A stretch of DNA of 64,000 nt from Hypericum androsaemum (Eukaryota > Streptophyta > Magnoliopsida > Malpighiales > Hypericaceae): NCBI GenBank assembly GCA_963995505.1, contig OZ023194.1, positions 10,722,428-10,786,427 on the forward strand, read 5' to 3'. A model generated the notes under the pieces. The model searched no databases, was not told where the DNA came from, and saw only the letters and a program-made list of their open reading frames with translations. Both the position numbers and the translations under genes were made by a program. Shown here piece by piece: positions 44,552-56,387 of the stretch (the stretch's first letter is position 1; each line of letters opens with the position of its first letter).

Positions 44552-45733
44552 TACAATATAACCCATACTCTTTAAAATTATAACCTCTAACAAAAAGTCA
44601 CAGTCCCAAGTTGGCACTAGTGTTAAAATTTGATAACCCCTCTTTTGCAACATTTGATATTTTTATTAGAAAATCTTAGTATTAAATTTTGGTCCTAACT
44701 TTTGCATAAATTGATATTTTTAATAAATATATATATTTTTACATACTTTACGTATTTAAAAATTATTTAAATATAATAGTTTGTGTTAGACTTGCTGGTT
44801 TAATAATTCATACATCATTCTTTAGAATTATTTTCAAATGACTATTGTAATTGTCGTCTTATAATAACAAAATATTTTAATAGAGTACAATATTTGAATA
44901 ACAGCGGATGCTAAATTTATTATGTTTTGAATATAGACAAGAAATAACCGAAAAATTTTGATATTTGTTGTTGACTTAATATAAACAATGCAATTTTTGG
45001 TGTATATGAATTTACAAAATCTCATTTTAAATTATTTCAAAGTAAAAAAATGTAAACTATCTTATGTGATAATCTTTCTGAAGTAATATTTTTTTCTGGT
45101 CCCAACGACAGAGTTCTGCTGTATAGTTTTTTCTATTGCTCATCTTCATTGTCGAGTATTGTCAGCCTCTATTTAGGGATAACTCTCCCAGCTGTGTGTT
45201 TTACATTCGTAAGACTTGAATCCAAGATATTTTTAAGTGAATTTATAAATAAACTATATATCAACAAGAATATTGTACCCATTTCACCAAAAAAATGTCG
45301 GTTTGTTAATACCCATCCAAAACCATTCCTGTTACTTGTAAATTCATAATTGTAACTTTCTGTCCACTCAGTTTAAAACTCTTATGTCGTAACATGAATT
45401 GAAATTGGATTTGGGATTGCAACTGAGTTGTATAGCATTTGTTTCTACATATTGTCGGATCAAATTGAGTTGATTCGCCTGCTTCATCTTATTTTATTCC
45501 ACGCACATGGACCCTGCAAATATTATCACGAGGAAGAAAAAAAGTGCGACATAAGCTGGAAAATATATACCCCTTGGACTCCTTCAAGGGATAGAGGGAG
45601 CGTTCTTTTGTTTTGCTCTGGGGTTTTGTTGTGGCCTTTGTACATTTTGTGTATCTTGTAAATATTATACTGGTGTAAATGTGCCTTTGCACATCCCAGG
45701 TGTACTTTTCGCTTTGGAGCAATATATAAATTT

Positions 45734-46050
45734 GGGAAAATTTTACCGTGGTTTGGCTGTTTGACACTTACCACTCTATGATAAAAAAATGTATTAAACG
45801 GGTTTCTGAAATTTCAAAAGAATCTCACGGGCAGCTCCCTCCCTGCCCGAAATTCAGCAACGATTTGTGTCTATTTTTTTTCGAGTTGATATGCCACGCA
45901 GGCACAAAACAACGTTGTTTGAATTTTGGGTTGAGAGGGAGCTTCTCGTGAGGTCGTTTTGAAACCTCAGAGACGTGTTTAATATATTTTTTCCACAGAG
46001 TGGTAAGTGTCAAACGGTCAAACTACTGGGTACTAAAGTAAAATTTTTCC
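45734..46050. mobile_element. MULE-type MITE (317 bp)
   Basis: Terminal inverted repeats GGGAAAATTTTACC and, inverted, GGAAAAATTTTACT continue into a shared TTTGACACTTACCACTCT and GTATTAAAC blocks. Flanks TATAAATTT (45725-45733) and TAAAAATTT (46051-46059) match at eight of nine bases. Ends resemble the 44021 element. Open frames over the arms are artefacts of the inverted repeat. Confidence 0.75.
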
Positions 46051-47639
46051 TAAAAATTTAATTATAAAAAAACTGGAAAATTTATCGATTTGATGCTCAG
46101 TGGTTTGAGAAACAACTATTTCAACAATATTTTTTATACAATATTATGAGAGGAATATCATATTTTTTCTGATTTGATTTTCAAAAAAAAATAAAAGTAA
46201 CTTTTTTCTAATTGTACTTAGGAATATGTTTTCAAAAAAAATTATTCAATTAGTCAAGTGTAAACTTAAAAAACTTTTTTCAAGGAGAAGCTAATAATAA
46301 CTAATAATTCAAAATTGAGCAATCCAGTTGTATAGCCTTGTCTCTATTTAACTTGTCGGATCAAATAAGTCGGATTATTCCCATCCCGAGTTATTTTATT
46401 CTACCCCTTAAAAAAGAGTTATTTTATTTTACGGACATGGACCATACAATGTTTTAGTTGAGAGAAACAGAAGGATGCGATAAGCTAAAAAGTATGTTTC
46501 TCTTTTAAAATCTTTTCGGATTTTCCAACCAAAACATAAGTTTCAATTTCGTTTCTCAAAATAAATTTCAGTGTTAGTTAGGTCGGATTAATCAATTAGG
46601 TTGTATAGACTTGTCTCCTTTTTATTTGTCGGATAACTTAAGTTGATTCTGTTGAATTATTCCCGTTGGAATTTTATAAGTTCAGATTTAGATAAACCCA
46701 TTATTTTAGAGTTAAGATAAGATTTGGAACTTTACAGAAAATAACATCCAAATCTTAATCAAATAGATAGTGTGTTTGAAACTTTTGACTTGACCTGCGA
46801 GTCTCTTTTCATTAAAGGACAAAAACGATGATCTTTCGGGCTAATTGCAGTAGAAATCTCAAAGGTCTCAGATATACATGTAATTTTAGAAGTGTGATTA
46901 TAATTGTCAAATTTTGAATCATTGATATTCTTGAATTGATACATGTTTTATACCGTTAGTTTGTTATTATAGATACTCTTTTCTTTGCCAATTTTTTCCC
47001 ACAAGGTTTTGCGGCGGCAAGAGTTTTTAATGAGATTCTCGAATACAATTTCCTTACTACCGTACAAACGAGTCTACGTTCGTAGGTTGTAAATAACAAT
47101 TATTAGTAGTAAAAAAATTTACCTGCCGAAAGAAAGATAAATGTCAATAATAATTACAGCGAACTGACAGGAAAATAAAGATGCACAACTCACACAGAAA
47201 TAGGAGCGTTTATTTTTTTCCCGTAAAAACTCTCTCTACATCCTCAATTTTAGGCCGCAAAATCATCCTTACTTAAAAATTGAGTGATATAATTATGAAA
47301 TGATTATATGTCACCTTCAATATCCATATCCAACTTATTTTATTTCACCAGCAAATATTTACTCAGAGGACAAAAAGACGTGTGAAAAGTATATTTGATC
47401 TGTTTAGGCACAAGGCGATAATCACTGATCCATCAAGTTGATAAGTTAAAACATAACTTTCGGTGCTGTTCTGCCGAGCTCTCAACAATACCAAGCGAAC
47501 AATAAATAAATAAATAAATGATGAACTTGTAATGTCATAGATTATAAAAGATAATTTAAAAAATTTAAGAAACAGTGGCACATTACTTGAAAAACGACGC
47601 TGGCACATCATTGGAAAACGAATAATGGCACACTTGTTT

Positions 47640-47745
47640 TTAAAATGTAAATTTTTACACCATATATACACTTGTAGTATTTAAAATCTCGACCTTTTGA
47701 GTTTAATAATACCTTGTACCGTTAAGCTAAATGCTCATAAATATC
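47640..47745 (-). mobile_element. tRNA-derived SINE
   Basis: The minus strand has A box TAGCTTAACGG and the tail GGTGTAAAAATTTACA plus an A run, as in the copies at 6521 and 32146. The B box is decayed. Flanking GGCACAC words at 47627 and 47746 suggest a short target duplication. It occurs only in copy 1 of the local duplication. Confidence 0.65.
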
Positions 47746-49663
47746 GGCACACCTTTTCTGTTACCAAAATATTAATTGGCAAAGTAAACGAGTACGGGAG
47801 GGGTAAGGAAACGAGGAAGCTCCCCTAGCTAGCAAAGTTGAATGGGAGATGGTTACAGCACGAAGTGGTTTCAACAATATTATGTGAGAGTTTGGAAGTG
47901 GAGACAGCTTGTAAATGAGAGGTGGTTTGGAACCCAAAATGAAGCTTTGTATGGGCATAGAGATTGATTAGTAAAGTCAACGTTTTGGATAATAAGGGAA
48001 ACTTTAATAGTTAGTTTGTTGGGGAAGTGGTGCTTGGACCTGAAACTACCTGGAACCCAGTTTCAACTCACCAGATGCCATCTCTGCGTTTCTATTTACG
48101 CCAACACACCATGCACTTGATACCGGCACAAAATGCACAAAATATCGACACGTCATGCATAGGCGATTTTTCTGGTGGGTAATAAAATTTTACTTAAAAA
48201 AAAATACTAACACACTTGAAATTCACTGGCACACCAATTAAATGGACGCGAGATTAATACACCCAACTTTAGCATCGCTTAGAGAGAAGGAAAAGCAAAG
48301 TGGAGGGTGGGGAGGCAAGATCCGAGAGATGAGCCCTGTAACTTCTTTTTAGTTTAATTTTGATATATATATATACATACATATATATGTATACATACAT
48401 ATATGTATGAGTCAAGTAACTAACTATTGCTCTACTCTAAATTAAAAGGAAAAAAAATTATAATTGTTTGATTTAATTGAAAGAGAAGAGGAGGAGAGAT
48501 GGTGGCGTGAAAGGGCTGCACGGGTGAACAAGGAGGAGAAAAACGGGGAATATATGTGAATAAAAAGAGGACTGCACACGAGTCATTTTAACCGTAGAGA
48601 TTTAAACACAAGGGTCCAGATTTTATTTCGAAGTTATTATAAACATCACCCAATCCAACCTCTAACTTTCATATTTAAAGTTATCTTCTAGAAAAGTTAA
48701 GGTTTTTGTTAATATATTTACTCCTTCATCCCAAATATTGTGACATTTTTTTTAGTTCGTACCATCTGCTAATATTAACTATTTTGGACTGAAAAAGACA
48801 TTAAAGAACCAATATGAAAATGAAATCACCGAGAATATCAAATATTAAATGTAATAAGAAAATAATTGCAAATTTTATTTGTTTCACCTTATTTCGTTCT
48901 CTAAATTCTATTTCCAGAATAGTAAATATAAATTTTAGGAAATAAATACATCTTGATTTTTTATAATAAGAAAAATTTTAAATCAGAAATTATAAAAGCC
49001 TCTTTGAAAAAAATATTAAATAATCTTGGCCGGAATATCTTTTGACATCGAATCGTATAACGTCTGGCCAGCCGACTCGTGGCTAGTAGCTTTTTGGATT
49101 ACCTATCGATACGATTGCGAGTAATGCTAAGTTCTTAAAATGAGATTTTGGTTCACTAATTTAGTTAATCTACTTGATTGAGAATAACCAACAAGGTTTC
49201 GAATTTATTAATTATTAATCCAAAACTAGTATCTAAATGTCACCCCATAAGTCAAAGAATACTTGCCCGTAATACGAAAGCGAGAGAAAGAGACTTCCAA
49301 GTATGGAAGAAGAATATATTAACAATTGCCAAAAAAAAATACAATATCTCTATACATATATATATGTTACATATAAAAAAAATCTTCTGAATCTAGCTCG
49401 AAGACAAATACAGTTAGAGGAGAGACAGGGAGTCATCATCATCAATATTCTCTTTAGATTATATGATGATTTACCTATGTATTTATTTCCAGTGCTTTAT
49501 GTCTTGTAACCTGTTATTTATATGAATGAATGACCTTCATTTTCTTTTTAAAAAAAATCATCAATATTCTCTGCCAAGATAGCATAAAATTTTGTAACTG
49601 ATCAAACTTCTATAATTTATTGGCAAGTCGAATCACTTATTTTCAGGTCGAGACAGCTGTTAC

Positions 49664-49890
49664 TTTTTTTTAATTAGGAGCCTTATTGATAAAGAAAAAG
49701 AAAAAGTTACAAGCAGGGGATGAGAGAAGAAGAAAAAAAAAACAAAACCCTAGGTCTAAACAGGTAATTAGAAACTAGCTAACTTGTTACCATATCTAAT
49801 AACTCTACACCTGCTAGCTCACAAGTCGGGTAGTTACGTATGGATATCTGCCTGAAAAGGAAACTATTTCTTTCCTACTGGAAAAGCCAT
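49664..49890 (-). mobile_element. LINE 3'-end fragment
   Basis: The minus strand ends AATAAGGCTCCTAATT and an A run. It shares the words ACCTAAACAGGTAATT/CTAAACAGGTAATTA and GGGATGAGA with the insertion at 52704-52943. No coding domain remains. Confidence 0.4.
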
Positions 49891-50057
49891 CTTTTTTTCA
49901 TTGTTCTTGTCAAGACGGTTGTCCTGTTAAGATTAACTTTGTTGTAAATTTTGAAATATATAAAATTAATTCATTTATCAAAAAAATATTATTAATAGTA
50001 GTGAACTTGGATGGTCCTGATACAATAGTAGTTTAAACTCAAAAGGTTCGCTTTTTG

Positions 50058-50133
50058 TGAAGCTCTAATCTAGTAACAATGACCAAGTTCTCTACCCTCC
50101 AATCTGTCGAGTTGGATTGGCCATATTGATATA
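50058..50133. repeat. Dispersed repeat, inverted relative to 4263-4340
   Basis: Reverse complement of the sequence after the first LINE, about 90% by eye. Confidence 0.6.
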
Positions 50134-51507
50134 ATCAACAACAATTTTACAATCAGAATGAATGTATGAGTTGAGCAAGAAAATTATACCCATAATTCTC
50201 TTCATCTCCTATTTAATCTATTTATGTAATTTTGGATTTCCAATTTATCCTGATGTAATTTCTAGTATTTCAAATTTGTCCCCTATAGCGTGCATCTTAT
50301 TCATTTTGTTTGTGTGGTGTTGCTTGCCCTTATTCCAAAATTAATCTGGGCACTGCAACACAAATCCTATTACTTGTAAATGCATAATTGTAACCTTCTT
50401 ACGACTAAGTTTATAATTCTTATGTCGTAACATGAATTGGAATTGGATTTGGGATTGCAACGGAGTTGTATAGCTTTTGTTTCTATATATTGTCGGATCA
50501 AATGAGTTGATTCCCGTCTAATCGTTCCCCTCCAATTTGTTTTATTCCATCCACATGGACCCTGCAAATATTATCGTGAGCAAGAAAGACAGGTGTGACA
50601 TTCACTAGAAAATATATTAGTAGGAGTATACAATTTTTTGATTTAATAGTTTAGGTATTAAAGTCAACTCTTACCAAATATATTTCTTTTTTTCAAGGGA
50701 AGCTAACGATAGCTAATAAATCAAAATTGAGCAATCCAGTTGTATAGCCTTGTCCCTATTTAACTTGTCGGATCAAATAAGTTGAATTATTCCCACCTCC
50801 GAGTTATTTTATTTTATGGACATGGACCCATAAAATATTTTAGTTGAGAGACACATAAGGGTGACATAAGCAATATTTGTTGAAAATTCTACATCGCTTA
50901 GTGCAAGGATGACAAGTATATAAGTGTGTAAAATTCACCAACTCACTGCCTTAAATTTTTTGGTTGGATATAGAGATTCTAACTGGTATAAGAGTGGGTT
51001 GATCCCGTGCCCATTATTGTGCTCACACGACTCCCATTTCTTGCACGTTGGCAAAGTCAAAACGTGTGCAATCTACAACCCGATGAGTCTTTTGAGAGGA
51101 CGTGTTGAGAATTCAACCTTGCTTAATACAAAGGTGGAGACAATTTTATAAGTATGAAAAATTCATCAATCCAATATCTTAAAATTTTGAGTTGGATATA
51201 AAAATTTTAACAGCAGTCTCTCTTTTGATTTTATTTGTTTTGATGTCCTTCACTCTTCGTGCATCAATGCTTATGTTGATGACCTTACAGATGTAGTTAT
51301 TCTTCGTTGCACTCGTCTCTTATATGAATGATTAAAAATCTAGGGAATCTGGTGTGCGGTCGTATAGAACCAAAAACAAGCTAAAGAGTATATTTCTTTT
51401 GTTTAAGGAGAAGCTGATCAGTTCAGTGATTATTAGGTCACGGATTGATCAGTTAGTTAGGTTTTATAAAATTGTCTCTCTTTTATTTGTGGGATCACTT
51501 AAGTTGA

Positions 51508-52552
51508 GGGATAAAGTGACGCAAGGTTTATATTAACAAGAAGTTATAATACATAAAAGATAAATACATAAATATAAGATGATAAAAAATCAATCATAAA
51601 AATGAAACCCAATCCATTGACAGTAGAGTGTCACGGGGGAGCAAAGGACGACCGAGAAGGCATGAAAGCGAAACGACCGGGCAGAATTTTGCCGAGGTAA
51701 AGCTACGGCCAATAACCATAAGACAAGCTCGTGGGCATTTCAATGCATACGAGATACACTCAAATAAGAGCCAAAATCGAATAAATTCAACCAAGGCAAG
51801 ATTCTCTACCTGCAGCCAAAGAAAAGATTTCGAGATTCGAAAAGATCTCTGATCAGGCATAAGCCGATCCAAGCACAAGCAGATAAATCAAAACCAAAGT
51901 AAGTCAAAACCACCAACAAGGATGACTCGAGAGCAAACACAGCACACAACAGAAAATAAAAACAGAGACAGACTGAAATAAAAACAAAGACATAAAATTA
52001 AATAGCTAACCGGGGGTGAGACCCCCCCCCCCCCCCCCCCGGGAACCACCGTCAGCATCAAAAGGGCCCAGCAGAAGCCCGGGTATGGTCAGAGATGGTC
52101 AGGCCAACAGAGAGGGCAGCACGAGGTGTTCTCCGGGACAGAGGCCTACGACCAGCGGAGGAGATGGTGAGCTGAAGGAGCGACGAGGATGGAGAGGACG
52201 GCAAGCTTGAGGAACCGGTGGAACGGCGGTGAGGCGGATGGCAAAGAGCGAGCATTCACAGCAGCTATGAGGCGATAGGTAAGGCAAGCGGTGAGGCGAA
52301 ATAAAGAGACGGGCTGTGAGGCGAGGAAAGCGAGTGGTGAGGCGAGGAAGGCGAGCGGCAGGGTGGAGGAGCCACGGACGGCCAGAGCTGGAGGCACAAG
52401 CGGTGAGGCGACAGTAGGCGAGGGCTGGACAACAGAGAGGCGGCGATAACGAGGAAAGGAAGGAAGAAAAAGCTCCAAGGAGAAGAGAAAATATCTAGAT
52501 ATTATCTAGAGAGAGAAAAACTCTATAGAGGGAGAGAGAAACAAACTAGGAC
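51508..52552 (-). mobile_element. 1045-bp insertion with 16-bp TSD, GC-rich
   Basis: Perfect 16-bp repeats GGATCACTTAAGTTGA at 51492-51507 and 52553-52568 flank it; copy 1 has a single uninterrupted site near 46626. On the minus strand it opens with a pyrimidine-rich leader, then a GC-rich proline/alanine-coding stretch rich in CGCCTCACC words, a G homopolymer (19), and a TTTCTTTGGCTGCAGGT word also found in the LINE fragment at 52704. A non-LTR retroposon (non-autonomous or internally deleted LINE) is most likely, but no RT and no clear A tail are visible. Confidence 0.6.
52022..52040. repeat. C homopolymer (19)
   Basis: Nineteen consecutive C on the plus strand. The length may be inexact, because such runs are prone to sequencing error. 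Confidence 0.8.
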
Positions 52553-52703
52553 GGATCACTTAAGTTGATTCCGTTGAATTATTCCCATACCCAACTTATT
52601 TTGTGTTAACTCGGGGAGAAAAATACGCGTGACTTAAGCTGAAAAGGACATTTCTTTTGTTTAAGAAAACCTAACGATCAATAATCCATCAAGTTGATAA
52701 GTT

Positions 52704-52943
52704 TTTTTTAAAAAATGAACCTTTATTAAATAGAATAGAAAAAATTATAGCACGGGATGAGAAAGGGGAGAAAAAGGAAAAAAAAACTAAAAATAAAATC
52801 AAGACCTAAACAGGTAATTATATTGATAAATTCGCTGCCGTATCAAATGACTCACCCAAGCAAATCTACAAATTGGATAGTCAAGAGTGTTATAAAATTG
52901 ATTGGAGGCAAAATTTTCCACCTGCAGCCACAGAAAAGATAAC
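52704..52943 (-). mobile_element. 5'-truncated LINE 3' fragment, 14-bp TSD
   Basis: Perfect repeats CAAGTTGATAAGTT at 52690-52703 and 52944-52957 enclose 240 bp. The minus strand ends AATAAAGGTTCATTTTTT followed by As. No coding domain. Confidence 0.75.
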
Positions 52944-53410
52944 CAAGTTGATAAGTTAAAAACATAACTTTAATATTTTAAGTTATCCTTTAGAAATGTT
53001 AAGCTTTTTGGTAATAAATTTACACCCAAATATTACGATATTTTATAGTTCATCCCAGCTGCTAATTATAAACTATTTTGGCCTAAAAAAGACATTAGAG
53101 CACCAATATCAAAATGACATAAAAAGAATATGAAAATTAAAAATAACAAGAAAAAATTGCAAAATGAGTTTTTCTCACCATCTTTCGTTTTTTATTTCCA
53201 GAATAAGACATCAGAGTACCACGCTAGTGTCTGGCCAACCGACTAGTGGCTGGTAGGTTTTCCGATAGCCTAGCAGTATGATGGCGAGTAAGGGTAACGT
53301 CTTAGAATGAGATTTGGTTCACTAATTTAGTTAATCTACTTGTTTGAGACTAGCCAACAAGGTTTCAAATTGATTAATCCAAAATTAGTATCTAATTGTC
53401 ACCCAATTAG

Positions 53411-54166
53411 CTCGGAACCATTGGCCATGGACTTGCTGATGTGCTTTTGGGGTTTGTTTTTGAAGGATATGCCTTTTGTTAAGGAACAGTAACGAAATAC
53501 ATTTGTACATTACGTAATAGAAAGTACCTAGACATAACGACAGACAACATAGAGATAAGCATAGACTTCGTATCATAACCCGCTGATGCTAGGTGGTAAG
53601 AATGATTATCTTGGTCATACTATTATCTTTAAAAGTTATTAAATACCTAATCAGATAACTGCTAACTAAAATGTCAACTAATAAACATAGTGTTATATAT
53701 GAGATGAAAATTTGTGCTAAAAAGTACTTTGATTCATATGAGATGTATACAAATGAAGAACAAGATTGAAAAAATCCTAACAAAGAAATTTTAGCAGTTT
53801 GCAAAAATTGCCTAAACAAGGCCATAAACAAGCACAACATACCTGAAATAAGCAAACTGAAAAACAGAAAATAAAAACAATAAACCGGAGGGTGGTCTAC
53901 AGTGAGTAGCCCTCTGCCTCCTAGCAATGGTCGGCTCTGGCGGACCAAGTCCCGGTGGTTGCCTAAGATTTTGGACAGGCTCGAGCCAAAGGGACAGTTG
54001 TTGCTTGATTTGCCTAATTGTCAGCTTAGATTATAGAACTAAGTAGGCAATTGGTTTTGCTTGCGGTCTGACCGGGTCAAATTTCGGTACATTTTCTAGC
54101 TATAAATTGGAGAGCAATTTGACTGTTCCCTATCAAAGCATCTGAACCTCAGGGTAAATTGGTTCG
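53411..54166. other. Intergenic, nothing recognised
   Basis: AT-rich. The minus-strand open frame at 53589-53948 is hydrophobic and low-complexity, without a recognised domain, and is not called. Confidence 0.5.
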
Positions 54167-54174
54167 ATCTGAAC

Positions 54175-54776
54175 CAATGTTTTAAAAACTGCAGTCCGAC
54201 CGGTCGGATCACTATCCGAAACTAAATCTGGGTCAATTTTTCCATAAAACTCAGAATGTGGTTCGACTGGCTAAAATCTGGTAAGACTGCCTGGTCAGGT
54301 GCTTCCGGGTGACCCGGTTCACACGGATCAGAAAAATTAGTGTATATTTTTTCTATTTTATCTGATTTAATTTAGAAACAAAACCTCAACTTCCACATTC
54401 GGAGCATGTACATTACTTTTTGATCACAAAAAACTTATTTTTTAACAATTCTTGATAATATTTTAACTAAGTCAAACAAATTGGATTAATATGTCGAACC
54501 TGAAAATTTGTATAATCATCATCTTGTTCTTCTAGACTTCTTCAATTCATGTTTGAAGACTTTGTTTGGATAAATTGTATAACAATGTTGCTAAATATTT
54601 GAACTAATTTAATATTTTATCATTTTTATGTTTAATTAAATTTATTAAATATTATTTTAATTATATTAATATAAAATAAAAGTCCTGGTCTAACTGGCAG
54701 CCCAACCGGTCTGACCGGGTGAACTAAAAATTTTAAAAATTCTGGTTCCCCTTCCGGATCGGTTTTTAAAACATTG
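54175..54776. mobile_element. hAT-type MITE, 8-bp TSD
   Basis: Ends CAATGTTTTAAAAACTG and, inverted, CGGTTTTTAAAACATTG. The perfect 8-bp duplication ATCTGAAC lies at 54167-54174 and 54777-54784, the size typical of hAT elements. The 602-bp interior is non-coding with inward ACCGG-rich partial inverted repeats. A related right-end word AAAACATTG near 55047 may be a second, broken copy. Confidence 0.85.
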
Positions 54777-54784
54777 ATCTGAAC

Positions 54785-55659
54785 ATGAAAATGGACGACA
54801 AAAAATTACAAAACTTAAAACGAAAAAAATAAACAAAAAGTTACAAAATGACCAAAAAATCTACTTGTAGTTGGTAATGTTTGAACTTATTTTGCATTTT
54901 ATTATTTTTATGTTAAATTAAATTATTATTATCTTATTTAATAATTATTAGTATAAAAAGAAGAAGAAAAAAATATCGGTCCGATCAGACAAAATAGACC
55001 GAGTAAACATAAAAATTGAAGATTTTTGGGTCTCATAATATTTAAAACATTGGTTTTGCAAACATTGTAGGAGATATTGGATGCTGATCAACCCTTTAGA
55101 GCTTGATGTACTTGTTATTCACGGAATTCCCCGCCTGATTATAATATATATGAAGTGTGAAGGGTTAACCATAAAAAGGGTATTCTTTCCCTTTTCCATT
55201 TTCTTTGGACCGAATATTCTCTTTTTAGCCATAATGGGCGTTTCTGTTTGGCCCTCATAAATCAGCAACTTCGACTCTCTCTTCTTCCTCTTTTCTTCAT
55301 TCTTTCTTCCTTTCCCAGCTGGAGCTTGAGCTAGTGACTGATCGGAAGAAGGTTTTAAATTGACGAAAGTCCAGAATTTGATTTTTTTTTTCAATGAACT
55401 CGGTACTGTTGGCCATTGAAGCGAGCTCGTTGAAATTCTATTAGTGAAAGATCTTTTTTTTTGGAAGTATTCTGAAAGATCCCTTGCATCTGCGTTGGAT
55501 TAGTGACAATTTAGTTATAGCTTTTGGTAACGCGATAACATTTGATTAAGTCTCGAACAACCAAATTGACCTAGATCAATTCTCAAGAAAATTTACTGAA
55601 TATTATATTGTTCCGTAGCATAGAAAACTACTTTTCCCCTCCATTTCACCATAAGCTAG
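54785..55659. other. Intergenic, nothing recognised
   Basis: AT-rich to about 55090, then sequence with a pyrimidine-rich patch at 55275-55320. The short minus-strand frame 55119-55394 has no recognised domain. Confidence 0.45.
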
Positions 55660-55813
55660 ACTTTTTTTTGAAAGGTAGAATTTAATTAATATTAATAATA
55701 TTTACACCATATTATACATTGTCAGAAATTGAACTTGAACTTTCGTCAAATCATAACTACGTCCCGTGTCGAGGCAAGTGTCCGTTGGTGAGAGTATCCG
55801 AGTGTTATTACTG
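55660..55813 (-). mobile_element. Possible SINE
   Basis: The minus-strand tail GGTGTAAATATT and A run resemble the other SINEs, with a weak B-box-like GTTCAAGTTC. Short flanking CATAAGC words (55650 and 55814) may be the target duplication. Degenerate. Confidence 0.4.
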
Positions 55814-55861
55814 CATAAGCACAATTATACATTTTAGCACCAAGTTGTAGTTAGTTTCCAC

Positions 55862-56296
55862 TGTTGGAAAATAACCCACTTTCCCGTGGACCCAAACAAC
55901 GTAGCGAACAAGACAGGAGCAAGATCTACGAACACAAGAACAACAGATTTGGTAACCCGGTTCGATCTTGAACGATCTACGTCCGGGGGCGTACCAAGCC
56001 AGGAGATTTCACTATATCAAGCTCGATCTACACTTTGGAGCTACACAGGCTCAACAATGGTAGTTTCTCTCTCCTCCTCTCTCTCTCTAGAAACGTCTCT
56101 CTGTCTCTGCCAGGAAGAAGAAGAAGGTATACAGTGACAGAGAACGGGTATTTATAGTGCCAACAAACCTAGGAACTAAAACACACACGCAGGGGCATTT
56201 TTGTCCATGCTTTGGCAAAATTCAGGAGCTGAAACGCGTACCGTTTAGGCAGGGGGCGCTGCCCCCCTGCGGTGTCCGAAGTCTCCATACCCAACA
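55862..56296 (-). repeat. 3' LTR of Tnt1-like element
   Basis: Contains a GC-rich hairpin (GCAGGGGGC/GCCCCCCTGC, 56249-56270) at the U3 end and a minus-strand TATA box (CTATAAATACC near 56148). Confidence 0.9.
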
Positions 56297-56387
56297 ATCT
56301 CCCACCTGGAGACTGACCTCAACACCTGCCGCCATTCACTTGATGACCCCTTCTCCTTTTCACCTCTTGGTACACTGGGTCTTTTCT

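Larger units (their letters stand above)
45353..49256. repeat. Tandem duplication, copy 1
   Basis: Blocks at about 45353-45540, 46270-46500, 46565-46680, 47325-47475, 48655-48930 and 49050-49256 recur in the same order and orientation in 50376-53410. Shared words include GTCGTAACATGAATTG, CCAGTTGTATAGCCTTGT, TTAGTTAATCTACTTG and CCAACAAGGTTTC. No gene is recognisable in either copy. The copies have since gained different insertions. Confidence 0.7.
50376..53410. repeat. Tandem duplication, copy 2
   Basis: Collinear with 45353-49256. It is split by a 1045-bp insertion (51508-52552) and a LINE fragment (52704-52943), and lacks the SINE and the MITE of copy 1. Confidence 0.7.
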
